Origin: Lachnospiraceae bacterium | GTDB taxonomy: Bacteria; Bacillota; Clostridia; Lachnospirales; Lachnospiraceae | NCBI GenBank assembly: GCA_015057165.1 | Contig: SVEY01000011.1 | Span: forward strand, 20,675-84,674 | Direction of reading: 5' to 3' | DNA length: 64,000 nt | Part shown: one piece after another, positions 45,169 through 55,600 of the stretch | Position numbering within the stretch: position 1 is the first letter of the stretch | How the letters are laid out: each line of letters begins with the position of its first letter | The notes under the pieces: model-generated | Told to the model about the DNA's origin: nothing | The model's database searches: none | What the model saw: only the letters and a program-made list of their open reading frames with translations | Made by a program: the position numbers and the translations under genes

Positions 45169-47397
45169 ATGAACGAATTAAATATGAACTTAACAAATTG
45201 TTACGGGATACAAAATATGGATTTTTCTGTTGATTATTCCAATAACAATGTTGCAGTAATATATGCTCCAAATGGAACGATGAAATCATCGTTGGCAAAA
45301 ACGCTTCGAGATGTACATGATGGGAAAGAGCCGGAAGAAAAAATCTTTGGTCGTCCAAGCAATTATAAATTTTCAGATGAGAATGGCGATGACATAGATG
45401 CAGAAAGAATAATGGTAATAAATCCTTTTGATGAAAATGTTTTTGAAGGTCAGGGACTTCTTATGGCAAATGAATCGTTGCGAAAAAAATTTATTTCTAT
45501 TCATAAATCCATTGATGATAAGAAAAATGATTTATATTCAGGCTTAAAGAATTGTTTTGGATTTGGCGCCCGAAGCGGTTTCGATGCTAGAAATGCAATG
45601 CTTACAGATTGGGGTGTTGGTGAAAATGAGGAATTTGAATGTATCGAAACTATTATTTCTTGTATCGGAGATGCTGGTATGTCATGTCCATTGAAGGTGG
45701 AACAATTAAAATATGATGATTTGTTTAATGAAAAAGCAATACAAATGATTGTAACAGGTGATACGGCGAAGTTTCTTGAAGATTATGAAAAGCAATATAA
45801 CGAAATAATAGAAAAATCACCATATATGCAAAGAGGAATTATTGATTATAATAATTATGGGGCTATTAGCACATCGCTAGGCTCAAATGGTTTTTTTGAG
45901 GCAAATAACAAAATCACGCTAACTGCAAAGGATGGTTCGGGTTCAGTTGAAGTACATAGTAGCGAAGAATTAGAAAACATTATAAAAGCCGAAAAAGAAA
46001 GGGTGTTGAATACAGATTCAGTAAAAAAACTGTTTGAAAAAATTAATAAAGCATTCAGTAAAAATAAAGATACACAAGCATTTGCAGCGCTATTACAAGC
46101 AAATCCGAATCTGGTTATAGAATATAAAAATGTTGAGCTTTTTAAGAAAAAGGTATGGATTAAGGCATTTGAGGAATTTCAAGCGGATGCCAAGATTCTT
46201 TTAGATGAAGTAAAAAAAGCACAGCGTGAATTGGCAAAACTTAATGAGGCGGCAAAAAAAGAGAAAACTGATTGGGATAATGCACTTGAATTATTCAAGC
46301 AACGCTTCTATGTACCATTTGATATAGAAGCGGCTAATCAGGAGGATGTTATATTAAAGGAAGCTATGCCTAGTTTTAAATACATATTTAAGGATGAATT
46401 AGGATCATCAGAAGTTACTAAGGAAAATATGCTTTCTGTTTTAAGTACAGGTGAACGTAGAGCATATTATATCCTGAATATGATATTCCAGGTTTTGGTA
46501 GCACAAAAAAATGGAAGAGAGAGTTTCTTGGTATTAGATGATGTTTCTGAATCATTTGACTATAGAAACAAATATGCAATTATAGAATACATAAAAGACA
46601 TTGCAGAAATTCGAACTTCTAATGGGGAAAAAGGCTTTAAGATACTTATACTTACGCATAATTTTGACTTTTATAGAACGATTGCATCTAGGATAAGTAA
46701 AGGGAATTCTTTTATTGCCTATTTCAATGGAGAAAAGATTTGTTTGGATAAAGGAAAGTATACTAGAAATCTCTTTGGATATTATAAAACAAAACTAAAT
46801 ATACCAGGGAATGATAACATAATAGTTGCTTCAATACCTTTTGTAAGAAATTTGATAGAGTATACAGAAGGCGTGGATAATCCAGACTATTTGCTGCTAA
46901 CAAGCGTTTTACATAGCAAAGATGATACTGATAGCATAACCCTTAAGCAAATAGAAGACATATTTAATAATTATTGGTGTACAACAGCAAATGTGACTTT
47001 TTCTTCAGGACGAGAAAATGAAAAAATAATTGATATTTTGTTTGCTGAAGCCGATAAAATAAGTGATGTTGAAAAGATTGAAATAGAAAATAAATTAATT
47101 CTTGCAATGGCTCTTCGGCAAAAGGCAGAAAGATATATGAAGGATAAAATAATATGCGATGTGCCAAATGGTGAAGAAATTATTTCAGATATTTGTCTGC
47201 AGTCAAATCAAAGCGGCAAATTGATATCGGCTTATAAGAAATATATAAATGATTCCAATATGGATTTAATGGAAATTGTTGCCATGATAACACCGGAGAA
47301 TATCCACTTAAATTCTTTTATGTTTGAGCCTATTCTTGATATGTCGTTGCGCCATTTGTATGCGGCATATCAAAGGATTATATGCATATGTAAATAA
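45169..47397 (+). CDS. 742-residue AAA_13-like ATPase, candidate single-gene defence protein
   Basis: A soluble ABC/SMC-type ATPase. Walker A is unusual, YAPNGTMKSS with K39, in place of GxxGxGKS. A coiled-coil part (~300-390, KKAQRELAKLNEAAKKEK) follows, then the signature LSTGERRAYYILN, Walker B FLVLDDVSESFD and the LTHNFDFYR switch. The C-terminal ~170 residues are helical and unrecognised. The AAA_13 group includes RloC/PrrC-type anticodon nucleases, but no nuclease motif was identified. Flanked by decayed DNA, typical of a mobile defence gene. Confidence 0.7.
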   Translation: MNELNMNLTNCYGIQNMDFSVDYSNNNVAVIYAPNGTMKSSLAKTLRDVHDGKEPEEKIFGRPSNYKFSDENGDDIDAERIMVINPFDENVFEGQGLLMANESLRKKFISIHKSIDDKKNDLYSGLKNCFGFGARSGFDARNAMLTDWGVGENEEFECIETIISCIGDAGMSCPLKVEQLKYDDLFNEKAIQMIVTGDTAKFLEDYEKQYNEIIEKSPYMQRGIIDYNNYGAISTSLGSNGFFEANNKITLTAKDGSGSVEVHSSEELENIIKAEKERVLNTDSVKKLFEKINKAFSKNKDTQAFAALLQANPNLVIEYKNVELFKKKVWIKAFEEFQADAKILLDEVKKAQRELAKLNEAAKKEKTDWDNALELFKQRFYVPFDIEAANQEDVILKEAMPSFKYIFKDELGSSEVTKENMLSVLSTGERRAYYILNMIFQVLVAQKNGRESFLVLDDVSESFDYRNKYAIIEYIKDIAEIRTSNGEKGFKILILTHNFDFYRTIASRISKGNSFIAYFNGEKICLDKGKYTRNLFGYYKTKLNIPGNDNIIVASIPFVRNLIEYTEGVDNPDYLLLTSVLHSKDDTDSITLKQIEDIFNNYWCTTANVTFSSGRENEKIIDILFAEADKISDVEKIEIENKLILAMALRQKAERYMKDKIICDVPNGEEIISDICLQSNQSGKLISAYKKYINDSNMDLMEIVAMITPENIHLNSFMFEPILDMSLRHLYAAYQRIICICK

Positions 47398-47510
47398 CGC
47401 AGCTAATCGATGCCAATGGTGGTTGTGTGAAAATGTATGAGAAAAAGTAAAATGAAATTATTTCATTGGGAGATACAATATCAATATCACTTAGTTAATG
47501 TTTTTAAATC

Positions 47511-47541
47511 GGCTGTCGGACAATCCGGCGGCCTTTTCTTT
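47511..47541 (+). terminator. Terminator after the 742-residue ATPase
   Basis: Stem GGCTGTCGG / CCGGCGGCC (with two G-T pairs), short loop, then TTTTCTTT. Confidence 0.7.
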
Positions 47542-47689
47542 ATGTTGCAAAAAATTAAAAATTGTTACAAAAAGAGTTGACATATACCGACATATGTGCG
47601 GTGCGCCTTACTTACATCACCTCGTAGAGCAAGCAAGGCACCCTTGTAAATCAGAAGTGTTTTTCATCTGATTGCAAAGGAAGTACAGT

Positions 47690-47839
47690 ATGCAAGATCA
47701 TTTTCTGAAAACCCTTAGGAACACTCTCTTAGATTGTGTCAACAAACTTGATGCAATCCACAATCTCTTTATCGAGAAAACCGGCGTTGATTTTCTCGTA
47801 ACAGAAAGGTTTCTTTTACGGATACCTGTTGGTTTCTGA
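47690..47839 (+). CDS. Small 49-residue ORF of unknown function, possibly truncated
   Basis: ATG preceded by AAAGGAAG at suitable spacing. It encodes an amphipathic peptide (MQDHFLKTLRNTLLDCVNKL...) ending at a TGA after VGF. No family recognised; surrounded by broken frames, so likely the start of a truncated gene. Confidence 0.35.
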   Translation: MQDHFLKTLRNTLLDCVNKLDAIHNLFIEKTGVDFLVTERFLLRIPVGF

Positions 47840-47964
47840 TCATGATGCAGTGAAAATCCATGCTCAACGAGATTCTTGATTCTTTTGAGCATTCTGTTGT
47901 AGCCCCTACATTATCCGCATTCATACTGCAAAGAGAGAAAATTCTTATTGAGGCATGAGCGTTT

Positions 47965-48201
47965 TTGTTCAACTCATTCAACAATGCATGCCAATCTTTT
48001 TATGAGGCTACTCTATATGGTTATTATATTTATGTTGTCTATGGTTCCAATGTAAATATATATCGGAATCCTGATGATGAAGATACTTTCATACATGAAG
48101 GCAATCGTGGATATAACGCTATACATATTAATACCCTGTTTGATCTGCTGAATTATACATACAATGATGTCGTCTTCTCAGGGAAGAAAAAAGGCTCATG
48201 A
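47965..48201 (+). pseudogene. Unrecognised gene fragment
   Basis: A 78-codon frame with no ribosome binding site. The part YYIYVVYGSNVNIYRNPDDEDTF looks like genuine protein (split to its recognisable half, YGSNVNIYRNPDDED), ending HINTLFDLLNYTYNDVVFSGKKKGS. Probably the 3' end of a lost gene. Confidence 0.35.
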
Positions 48202-48424
48202 GCGTGCTGCTTTTAATACTATGATTGAACGTTATCGTGGCTCATGCATATGTTTCTTCTACATTAACAAAATGCCCTAAGTGTAATCCCCAAAAAAAAT
48301 GTAGTTCCCCATGGATTGATTGTATACTATTGCATGAAATGTGGATATTATTTTTATAAGTAATACCTATATCTATTTTTAAGAAGATGTCTAGTCTTTT
48401 CTCCAAGACATCTTCTTTTCTTGA

Positions 48425-48655
48425 ATAACATCTAACGCGGATGTCTCTTCAGAAATGCAGATTAATTCCTTGCTACGTACTAGGTTGAAGGAAAAGACGG
48501 TTATTGTAATCAGTCATAGGGAATCTGTGTTAAAGGGAATGAATCAGATAATACTTATGGATGCAGGGAGAATTGTACAAGTTGATGATTATGAAATAAT
48601 GACAAAATCAGATGTATTAATGGAATTATTAATGAAGTATAGGCTTTGTTTCTAG
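48425..48655 (+). pseudogene. C-terminal remnant of an ABC transporter ATPase
   Basis: The frame opens at 48425 with TSNADVSSE, which corresponds to the D-loop just after Walker B, then TVIVISHRES (H-switch) and IILMDAGRIVQVDDYE, standard for the end of an ABC ATP-binding domain. Walker A and the signature motif are absent, so it is a fragment of about 77 codons. Confidence 0.8.
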
Positions 48656-48750
48656 AAAAAACACCCAGTAAAAATATTATTCGAAAATGTATATGGTTAT
48701 GATTGTGTGTTTGTATTTGCAGACATGTCTTCCGCTTTATATACATAAAT

Positions 48751-48803
48751 CATCCTCTTTTATATACATCATAAAACGAATGATGTGCATGTAAAAGAGG
48801 ATG
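48751..48803 (+). promoter_or_regulatory. Long hairpin, copy A, related to the Fic leader
   Basis: CATCCTCTTTTA (48751-48762) pairs with TAAAAGAGGATG (48792-48803), with an inner stem ACATCAT / ATGATGT. The related hairpin at 51194 lies before the intact fic gene. Downstream bases to ~48930 resemble that gene's start in decayed form. Confidence 0.65.
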
Positions 48804-49107
48804 TTTTTATGCATATGGGATTGACTTTCTGCATAAAGAGTGATATATTTTAATGCAGTAGAAAGCCCCAGCTATTTACATATTAGATTTCTAATTTTTT
48901 ATTAAATGGACTTCTTTAGGCAGGACTTTTGTGTCATTAGGGCAGATACTGTGATTGAGGAACATTAACATCGTGACAAAGAGAATGTAGGTGAAACCTT
49001 TCTTGAAACATCGAGTGGTAGGCTGGTGAATCCAATCCACAGCATACTCTATACCAAAGAACAGTTAAAGAATGGGTATGACTATATAATATGAGGCAGG
49101 GGTTAAT

Positions 49108-49806
49108 ATGGCGTATGATCGTCAAAGAGAACTTGATTCATTAATACAGCAATGTGATGATATGGAAGAGTCTATAAATGCAGCAGGAATTCTTGCATTA
49201 AACTATATAGATGATCCCGCAGAAGTTTATAATAATTCTTCAGTAAACATTCAGATTACGGATGAACGTTGGATAAAGTTGTGTCAGGATTTTGATACGT
49301 TCTTCAGAATTAATCCGGATGAGATACGTAAAGTTGAATTTGAAGTATTGAAACAACGGATTCAGATTGTTACTAAGGATGCGCTGTCATCGGTACGTGT
49401 GCTGATTAATGCGATAAAGAATGATATTATAGTAAGGGATACATCTAATAACATTGCCACAGATGCAGATAAGCTTCATGAGCTTGTTATGAGAATCAAA
49501 GACGTTAAGAACAATCCAAAGCATTCCAGTATGGCAAGAAAGAGTAGTCTATTTGTAAAACTAGGAGAAAATCCTGATGTGCAGATGACAAGTTATAGCA
49601 GTACACAGACCTTTGTCTTGTGGGCTGAAGACATGAGGCTTTATCTTAGTAGTTGCTCTATAAAGGATTCAAAGCAAGTTGCTGATATTCTGACCGTTCT
49701 TGATTCATTTAAAGGATTGGGTGAGGAGGTAAAACTCGATAAGATTGAAGCGATGCTGTTGTCTTTGGAAAAGAATTACTCACAAATAGAGGAGTTAGAA
49801 ACCTAG
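49108..49806 (+). CDS. Uncharacterised helical protein encoded with a TIR protein
   Basis: A 232-residue soluble, mostly helical, acidic protein; no membrane segment, signal or known motif is seen. A GAGGCAGGGG site precedes the ATG. The stop is 3 bp before the TIR gene, so the two are co-translated. In two-gene TIR systems the partner often senses the infection or regulates the NADase, and that is the best guess here, by context only. Confidence 0.6.
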   Translation: MAYDRQRELDSLIQQCDDMEESINAAGILALNYIDDPAEVYNNSSVNIQITDERWIKLCQDFDTFFRINPDEIRKVEFEVLKQRIQIVTKDALSSVRVLINAIKNDIIVRDTSNNIATDADKLHELVMRIKDVKNNPKHSSMARKSSLFVKLGENPDVQMTSYSSTQTFVLWAEDMRLYLSSCSIKDSKQVADILTVLDSFKGLGEEVKLDKIEAMLLSLEKNYSQIEELET

Positions 49807-49809
49807 AAT

Positions 49810-50988
49810 ATGAAGAGATCTATATTAGCCAATTTTCCAACTGAAACCATGAGATTCCATAAAACTTCAGGTGAGACATATGATGTTGAAGGGATGCTTG
49901 GAACTTCAGGAACTATTATGAGCGAAGATATTTCCATTCCTATTGAAACGGATGATTATTTTGAACGGAAATTGCCTAATGATGTTACCGAATACTATAA
50001 GGTGATCGATGCAGGATATCATAAGGGAACTCCTGGAATACCGGATCATTATCAGACTAAGGTTGAAAAGATTAAGAATCCTATAGAATATGAGGGAAGT
50101 GAAAGAAAAAAGCTTATATTTATTAGTCATTCAACACAAGATAAAGAATACACAAAAGCTTTTGTAGATTTATTATTTGCAATAGGACTAAATGAAGATG
50201 ATATAGTGTGTTCTTCATATCCCGATGTGGGAATTCCTCTCGGAGAGAAGGTTTATGAATGGTTGGTTGAGAAATTTCAAGAGTATGACTTGCATGTGCT
50301 ATACTTTCTTTCTCACAATTATTACCAATCAGCAGCTTGTCTTAACGAAATGGGTGCAGCATGGGCAATGAAACAGAAATGGGATGGCATTTTGCTTCCG
50401 GGCTTTACCTTTTCTGATATTGCAGGATGTATCGCTCCTACACAAATAGGCATCAAACTTGATGGAGATAATGACGAACTTAAGCATAGGATTGGAGAAT
50501 TGAAAGATAGTATTGTTGCAGAGTTCGGACTGAAAAGTGTCGGTAATACAAGATGGGAAAGAATTCGAGATACATTTATTTCCACAATACAGGAAATTAC
50601 ATCGGAACCGAAGCAAACTAAAACTGATTACAGTATTGCTCCTATTGATGAAGGTGACGATACTATAACGATTTATGCATGTGTAATGCTTCTTTATGCA
50701 GCAGAAGATGACGGACAGATTATGATTTTACAGACTCTAAGTGGGACGTCATATCAAGCAGGTAAGGTTGCTTTGGAAAGAAGTCAGGAACCTAGAGAAC
50801 TTGCGTTGTGGGATGATGCTGTAGCAAGATTGATAAAAAAAGGGTACATAAAAAAGATTGGCAGGAAAGATCCTATCTTTCAGGTAACAACTATCGGTTA
50901 TAGCATAGCTGATGGTTTTAAGGAAGATAATGAAATTGATTGTAGCATGACACCAGCAGAAATACTAGAAGGATTTGAAACTGAATGA
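49810..50988 (+). CDS. TIR-domain protein, candidate NADase defence effector
   Basis: A 392-residue protein. An N-terminal ~95-residue region precedes a TIR domain that starts at residue ~101 with KLIFISHSTQDKEY. The candidate catalytic glutamate is E180 in CLNEMGAAW. The C-terminal ~110 residues look like a winged helix (LIKKGYIKKIG..PIFQVTTIG). Bacterial TIR domains cleave NAD+ during phage defence. The N-terminal domain is not recognised. The exact defence type (not Thoeris: no SLOG ThsA is next to it) is unknown. Confidence 0.8.
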   Translation: MKRSILANFPTETMRFHKTSGETYDVEGMLGTSGTIMSEDISIPIETDDYFERKLPNDVTEYYKVIDAGYHKGTPGIPDHYQTKVEKIKNPIEYEGSERKKLIFISHSTQDKEYTKAFVDLLFAIGLNEDDIVCSSYPDVGIPLGEKVYEWLVEKFQEYDLHVLYFLSHNYYQSAACLNEMGAAWAMKQKWDGILLPGFTFSDIAGCIAPTQIGIKLDGDNDELKHRIGELKDSIVAEFGLKSVGNTRWERIRDTFISTIQEITSEPKQTKTDYSIAPIDEGDDTITIYACVMLLYAAEDDGQIMILQTLSGTSYQAGKVALERSQEPRELALWDDAVARLIKKGYIKKIGRKDPIFQVTTIGYSIADGFKEDNEIDCSMTPAEILEGFETE

Positions 50989-51193
50989 TCCATTTTTCCT
51001 AGAAAAATTCTGATTAAATGGGAGTTCGACTTATACTTTTTTGACTTACAGTAGCTTTTGAAACTCAATCTGAATTATAGGCGTAAAAGCTCACAAAACG
51101 CTTAGGGCAGGTATTATGACGAGGGTAAATGTCACACAAAATGTGGAGTGAAGGACATTTTTACAGGAAGTTAGCATATATACTTGGAACATT

Positions 51194-51236
51194 CTCTTTT
51201 ATATGCACGAAAATCAATGAGATGCATATAAAAGAG
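51194..51236 (+). promoter_or_regulatory. Perfect 14-bp-stem hairpin in the fic leader (copy B)
   Basis: CTCTTTTATATGCA (51194-51207) pairs with TGCATATAAAAGAG (51223-51236) around a 15-nt loop, ending about 16 bases before the AGGGAG ribosome site of fic. It is not followed by a T run, so it looks like a regulatory leader rather than a terminator. Confidence 0.7.
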
Positions 51237-51266
51237 GATATTTTAATGCAGAAGGGAGACTCGACA

Positions 51267-52313
51267 ATGCATATATTTGATTATTCATTTCTACAAAACG
51301 GACTTCTTCCTGCAGGACTATTGAACATTACAACAGATATATATACATTGCGTGTCATGGCATTGGATCGGAAAGAACAATTTATAGATGTATTCACTGA
51401 GTTGGAGGCGATAGCAAAGGTTCAGTCAGTTAAAAGTTCCAATGAGATTGAAGGCATTGTTACTACAGATGAGCGAATTCATGAAATCGTAAACGGCAAC
51501 AGTGCACCATTGAATCATAGTGAGCAGGAGATAGCCGGGTATAGAGATGCTCTTGCAGAGGTTCATATGGGATATGGGGATATGGATTTCCGTCAGTCCG
51601 ATATTTTGAGACTGCATTCTATCATGATGAATATTGCGGGATACTCATATGCAGGTAAATATAAAGAATATGACAACGATATCATTGAAGAAGATAAAAA
51701 TGGAAGAAGGCGTGTAAGATTTCATCCTACGTCGGCGGCAGATACACCAGATGAAATGGAACAGTTGGAATTGGCATATTTGGAAGCAAGAGATAATCCC
51801 AATATAAATCAGCTGCTTCTAATTCCGTGCGTGATTCTTGATTTCCTCTGCATCCATCCTTTTAGGGATGGTAATGGTAGAATATCAAGGTTGTTGTCAT
51901 TGCTACTTCTTTATAGGAATGGCTTCGATGCAGGTAAGTATATTTCTTTTGAAGAGCAGATTAATAATAGGAAGGGAAATTATTACGAGGCACTGCAAAA
52001 GTCATCTGAGGGGTGGCATGAAAACAATCAGGATTATTCTGCATTCATCATGGAATTTATTACAACGGTATATGCTTGCTACAAAGAACTGGACAAAAGA
52101 TTTGCAGTAATTGGGAGTAAGAAAGTGACCAAGCAGGCAAGGGTCGAAGCTACCGTGCTTAATAGCCTAACGCCAATATCTAAAGCTGATATTGGGAAAA
52201 TACTTCCAGATGTCAGTGCTACAACGATAGAAGCTGTTCTTGGGCAAATGGTAAGAACTGGATCCATTAGGAAGGTCGGTTCTGGGAGAGGAACAAAGTA
52301 TGTAAAAAACTGA
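51267..52313 (+). CDS. Fic-domain AMP-transferase with N-terminal inhibitory motif
   Basis: I choose ATG 51267 (348 residues), 9 bases after AGGGAG; upstream in-frame ATGs lie within or before the hairpin. The Fic motif is HPFRDGNGRISR with H197. An inhibitory motif S58-x-x-x-E62-G63 (SNEIEG) lies N-terminal, making it a class II, self-inhibited Fic protein. The C-terminus is a winged helix. Fic enzymes transfer AMP to target hydroxyls. It follows the TIR pair but has its own leader and terminator. Confidence 0.9.
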   Translation: MHIFDYSFLQNGLLPAGLLNITTDIYTLRVMALDRKEQFIDVFTELEAIAKVQSVKSSNEIEGIVTTDERIHEIVNGNSAPLNHSEQEIAGYRDALAEVHMGYGDMDFRQSDILRLHSIMMNIAGYSYAGKYKEYDNDIIEEDKNGRRRVRFHPTSAADTPDEMEQLELAYLEARDNPNINQLLLIPCVILDFLCIHPFRDGNGRISRLLSLLLLYRNGFDAGKYISFEEQINNRKGNYYEALQKSSEGWHENNQDYSAFIMEFITTVYACYKELDKRFAVIGSKKVTKQARVEATVLNSLTPISKADIGKILPDVSATTIEAVLGQMVRTGSIRKVGSGRGTKYVKN

Positions 52314-52364
52314 GATAGAATCTGAAAACTGGTAATATATAGTAAGAAATACAAGGATGTAATT

Positions 52365-52397
52365 AGGCGGTTGGCAGGATGCACAACCGCCTTTTTC
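52365..52397 (+). terminator. Rho-independent terminator after fic
   Basis: Stem AGGCGGTTG / CAACCGCCT with a 10-nt loop, followed by TTTTT. Confidence 0.9.
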
Positions 52398-52403
52398 TGC
52401 TAA

Positions 52404-52553
52404 GAGCGATATAAAGTAAAGGCTATCAGATATATTATTAAAGGTGATAAAAATTTTGGACAATCATTAGAAGAGTGTATAGATGCTTATGTTGAATATA
52501 AAGGGGAGCCCCGTTTTTATTCTGCATACATATTATGCCTAAAAAACACATAA
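52404..52553 (+). pseudogene. Start-less 49-codon remnant
   Basis: An open frame directly after the terminator reads like protein (RYIIKGDKNFGQSLEECIDA) but has no start codon or ribosome binding site and runs to a TAA. No family recognised. Confidence 0.3.
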
Positions 52554-52582
52554 ATGTGCAAATAAATTAGGCATTTTGTGTG

Positions 52583-52611
52583 TTGAAAGAACTCTAATAC
52601 TATTCTATAAT
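52583..52611 (+). promoter_or_regulatory. Promoter of the dehydratase activase gene
   Basis: TTGAAA (52583-52588), 17-bp spacer, TATAAT (52606-52611), 40 bp before the start codon. Confidence 0.8.
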
Positions 52612-52650
52612 GTAGAATACGTGTGTATTGTAATTATAGAAAGGATTGTT

Positions 52651-55600
52651 ATGAGTTCAGATACATTACATAAATTAGGAATTGATATAGGCTCAACAAC
52701 AGTAAAGGTTGCTGTGCTGGATGAAGATAATAATTTACTTTTCTCAGATTATGAGAGACATTTTGCGAATATAAGAGAGACTCTGCAGGATCTACTTAAG
52801 AAGGCGTATGATGTAACTGGTCCAATCAAGGTAATGCCTATGATAACTGGTTCAGGTGGTCTTACACTTGCTAAGCACTTAGAGATTCCATTTGTGCAGG
52901 AAGTTATTGCAGTATCTACAGCCCTTACTTTCTATGCACCACAGACAGATGTTGCAATTGAGCTTGGTGGTGAAGATGCCAAGATTATATATTTTGAGAA
53001 TGGCAATGTTGAGCAGAGAATGAACGGTATCTGCGCTGGTGGTACAGGTTCATTTATTGACCAGATGGCTTCACTTATTCAGACAGATGCCAGTGGCCTT
53101 AATGAATACGCCAAAAGCTATAAGGAAATCTATCCTATTGCTGCTCGTTGTGGTGTGTTTGCTAAGACCGATATTCAGCCTCTTATTAATGAAGGCGCTA
53201 CAAGAGAAGACTTATCTGCTTCAATATTCCAGGCGGTAGTTAATCAGACAATATCTGGTCTTGCATGTGGTAAACCAATCAGAGGTCATGTGGCATTTCT
53301 TGGCGGACCTTTACATTTCTTAGATCAGCTTAAGGAGGCATTTATAAGAACGCTTAATCTTGATGATGAACATGCCATTACACCTAATAATTCTCATTTA
53401 TTTGCAGCTATTGGTTCTGCCATGAATTGTAAGAAAGAGAATTATACAGAACTTGAAGATATATTAGAGAAATTAAGTTCAGATATAGTTATGGAATTTG
53501 AGGTTGCAAGAATGGAACCTCTGTTTAAGGACGATAAAGAATATGAAGCATTTACCAAGAGACATGGAAGCAACCATGTGAAAACTGCAGACATTAAGTC
53601 TCATAAGGGTAATTGCTACCTTGGAATAGATGCTGGTTCAACCACAACTAAGGTTGCACTTGTTGACGAAGATGGAAGCTTGCTCTATTCATTCTATGAC
53701 AACAATAATGGTAGCCCTCTTAATACATGTATCAGGGCTATGAAGGAGATTTATGAGCTTCTACCAGAAGATGCATCTATTGTTCATTCTTGCTCAACAG
53801 GTTACGGTGAGGCTCTGCTTAAGTCTGCTCTTATGCTTGATGACGGCGAGGTTGAGACGGTTGCACATTACTATGCGGCTGCACATTTCAATCCAAAGGT
53901 AGATTGTATCCTTGACATTGGCGGTCAGGATATGAAATGTATCAAGATTAAGAACAACACAGTTGATTCGGTTCAACTTAATGAAGCATGTTCTTCTGGA
54001 TGTGGTTCATTTATCGAGACATTTGCCAAGTCACTTAATTATTCTGTAAGAGATTTTGCCAAGGAAGCATTATTTGCCAAGCACCCTATTGACCTTGGTA
54101 CGAGATGTACGGTGTTTATGAATTCCAAGGTTAAGCAGGCGCAGAAGGAGGGAGCCAGCGTAGCAGACATTTCTTCCGGACTTGCATATTCTGTAATTAA
54201 GAATGCACTCTTCAAGGTTATTAAGTTATCGGATGCGTCTGATCTTGGTGAAAATGTTGTTGTACAAGGTGGAACATTTTACAACGATGCAGTTCTTAGA
54301 AGCTTCGAGAAGATATCAGGCGTTGAAGCAATAAGACCGGATATTGCCGGTATTATGGGAGCTTTCGGTGCAGCTTTAATCGCTAAGGAGCGCTACGAAG
54401 AGAATCCGACAACTACAACTTTATCTATAGAAGAGATTAACAATCTTACATTTGAGACAAGTCTTACAAGATGTCAGAATTGTAATAACCATTGTCTTCT
54501 TACTATTAATAAGTTCTCAGGAGATAGGCAGTTTATTACAGGTAACAGATGCGAGAGAGGACTTGGTAAGGAGAAGAATAAGGACAATATACCTAACTTG
54601 TACGAATATAAGTACAAAAGATTATTTGCATATCCGCCGCTCAAGGTGGAAGATGCACCTCGCGGAACAGTTGGTATTCCTAGAGTTCTTAATCTCTATG
54701 AGAATTATCCATACTGGGCTACATTCTTTAAGGAATTGGGATTCAGAGTAGTTCTTTCTCCTCGTTCAACAAGAAATATATATGAGCTTGGAATCGAATC
54801 AATTCCAAGTGAATCAGAGTGCTATCCTGCAAAGCTAGCCCACGGTCATGTACAGTGGCTGATTAATAAGGAAGTGGATTTCATATTCTACCCTTGTATT
54901 CCATATGAGAGAAATGAGTTTCCTGATTCCAACAATCATTATAATTGTCCTATTGTTACATCTTATGCGGAAAACATCAAGAATAACGTAGACGAGATTA
55001 CTTCCGGTAAAGTAAGATTCTTAAATCCTTTCATGGCATTTACATCAGAGGAGATTCTTACTAATCAATTAGTTAAGGTGTTTGGTAAGGAATTTCCTGA
55101 TATCACAAGCAATGAAGTAAGGGCTGCAGGAGCCAAGGCATGGGCTGAGCAAAATGCCTTTAGACAGGATATGACTGACAAGGGTGAAGAAGTTCTTAAG
55201 TACCTAGAAGAGACAGGTAAGCGCGGTATTGTACTTGCAGGTCGTCCTTATCATGTTGACCCTGAGATTAACCACGGTATACCAGAACTTATTAATTCTT
55301 ATGGCATTGCTGTACTTACAGAGGATAGTATTTCTCATCTTGGAAATGTTGAGAGACCCCTTATTGTTATGGATCAATGGATGTTCCATTCAAGAATGTA
55401 TGCGGCTGCCAACTATGTGAAGAAGACAGAGAATCTTGATTTGATTCAGCTAAATTCATTTGGATGTGGTCTTGATGCTGTTACAACTGATTGTGTAAAT
55501 GATATACTTACTAACTCAGGTAAGATTTACACATGTCTTAAGATTGATGAAGTTAACAATCTTGGTGCTGCAAGAATTAGAATTAGATCCTTACTTGCTG

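Larger units (their letters stand above)
47542..49107. other. Degraded 1.5-kb stretch holding gene remnants
   Basis: No full-length gene is seen. It holds a 49-codon ORF (47690), a 78-codon fragment (47965), an ABC ATPase tail (48425), a long hairpin (48751) and a decayed Fic 5' region (~48840-48930). A TTGACA at 47577 has no good -10 partner. Confidence 0.7.

Noticed and set aside
45169..47397. Calling the 742-residue ATPase an RloC/PrrC anticodon nuclease
   Set aside because: The ATPase core is similar in type but no nuclease triad or zinc hook could be pointed to.
49810..50988. Thoeris system
   Set aside because: No ThsA-like SIR2/SLOG protein is adjacent, and the partner is an unrelated helical protein.
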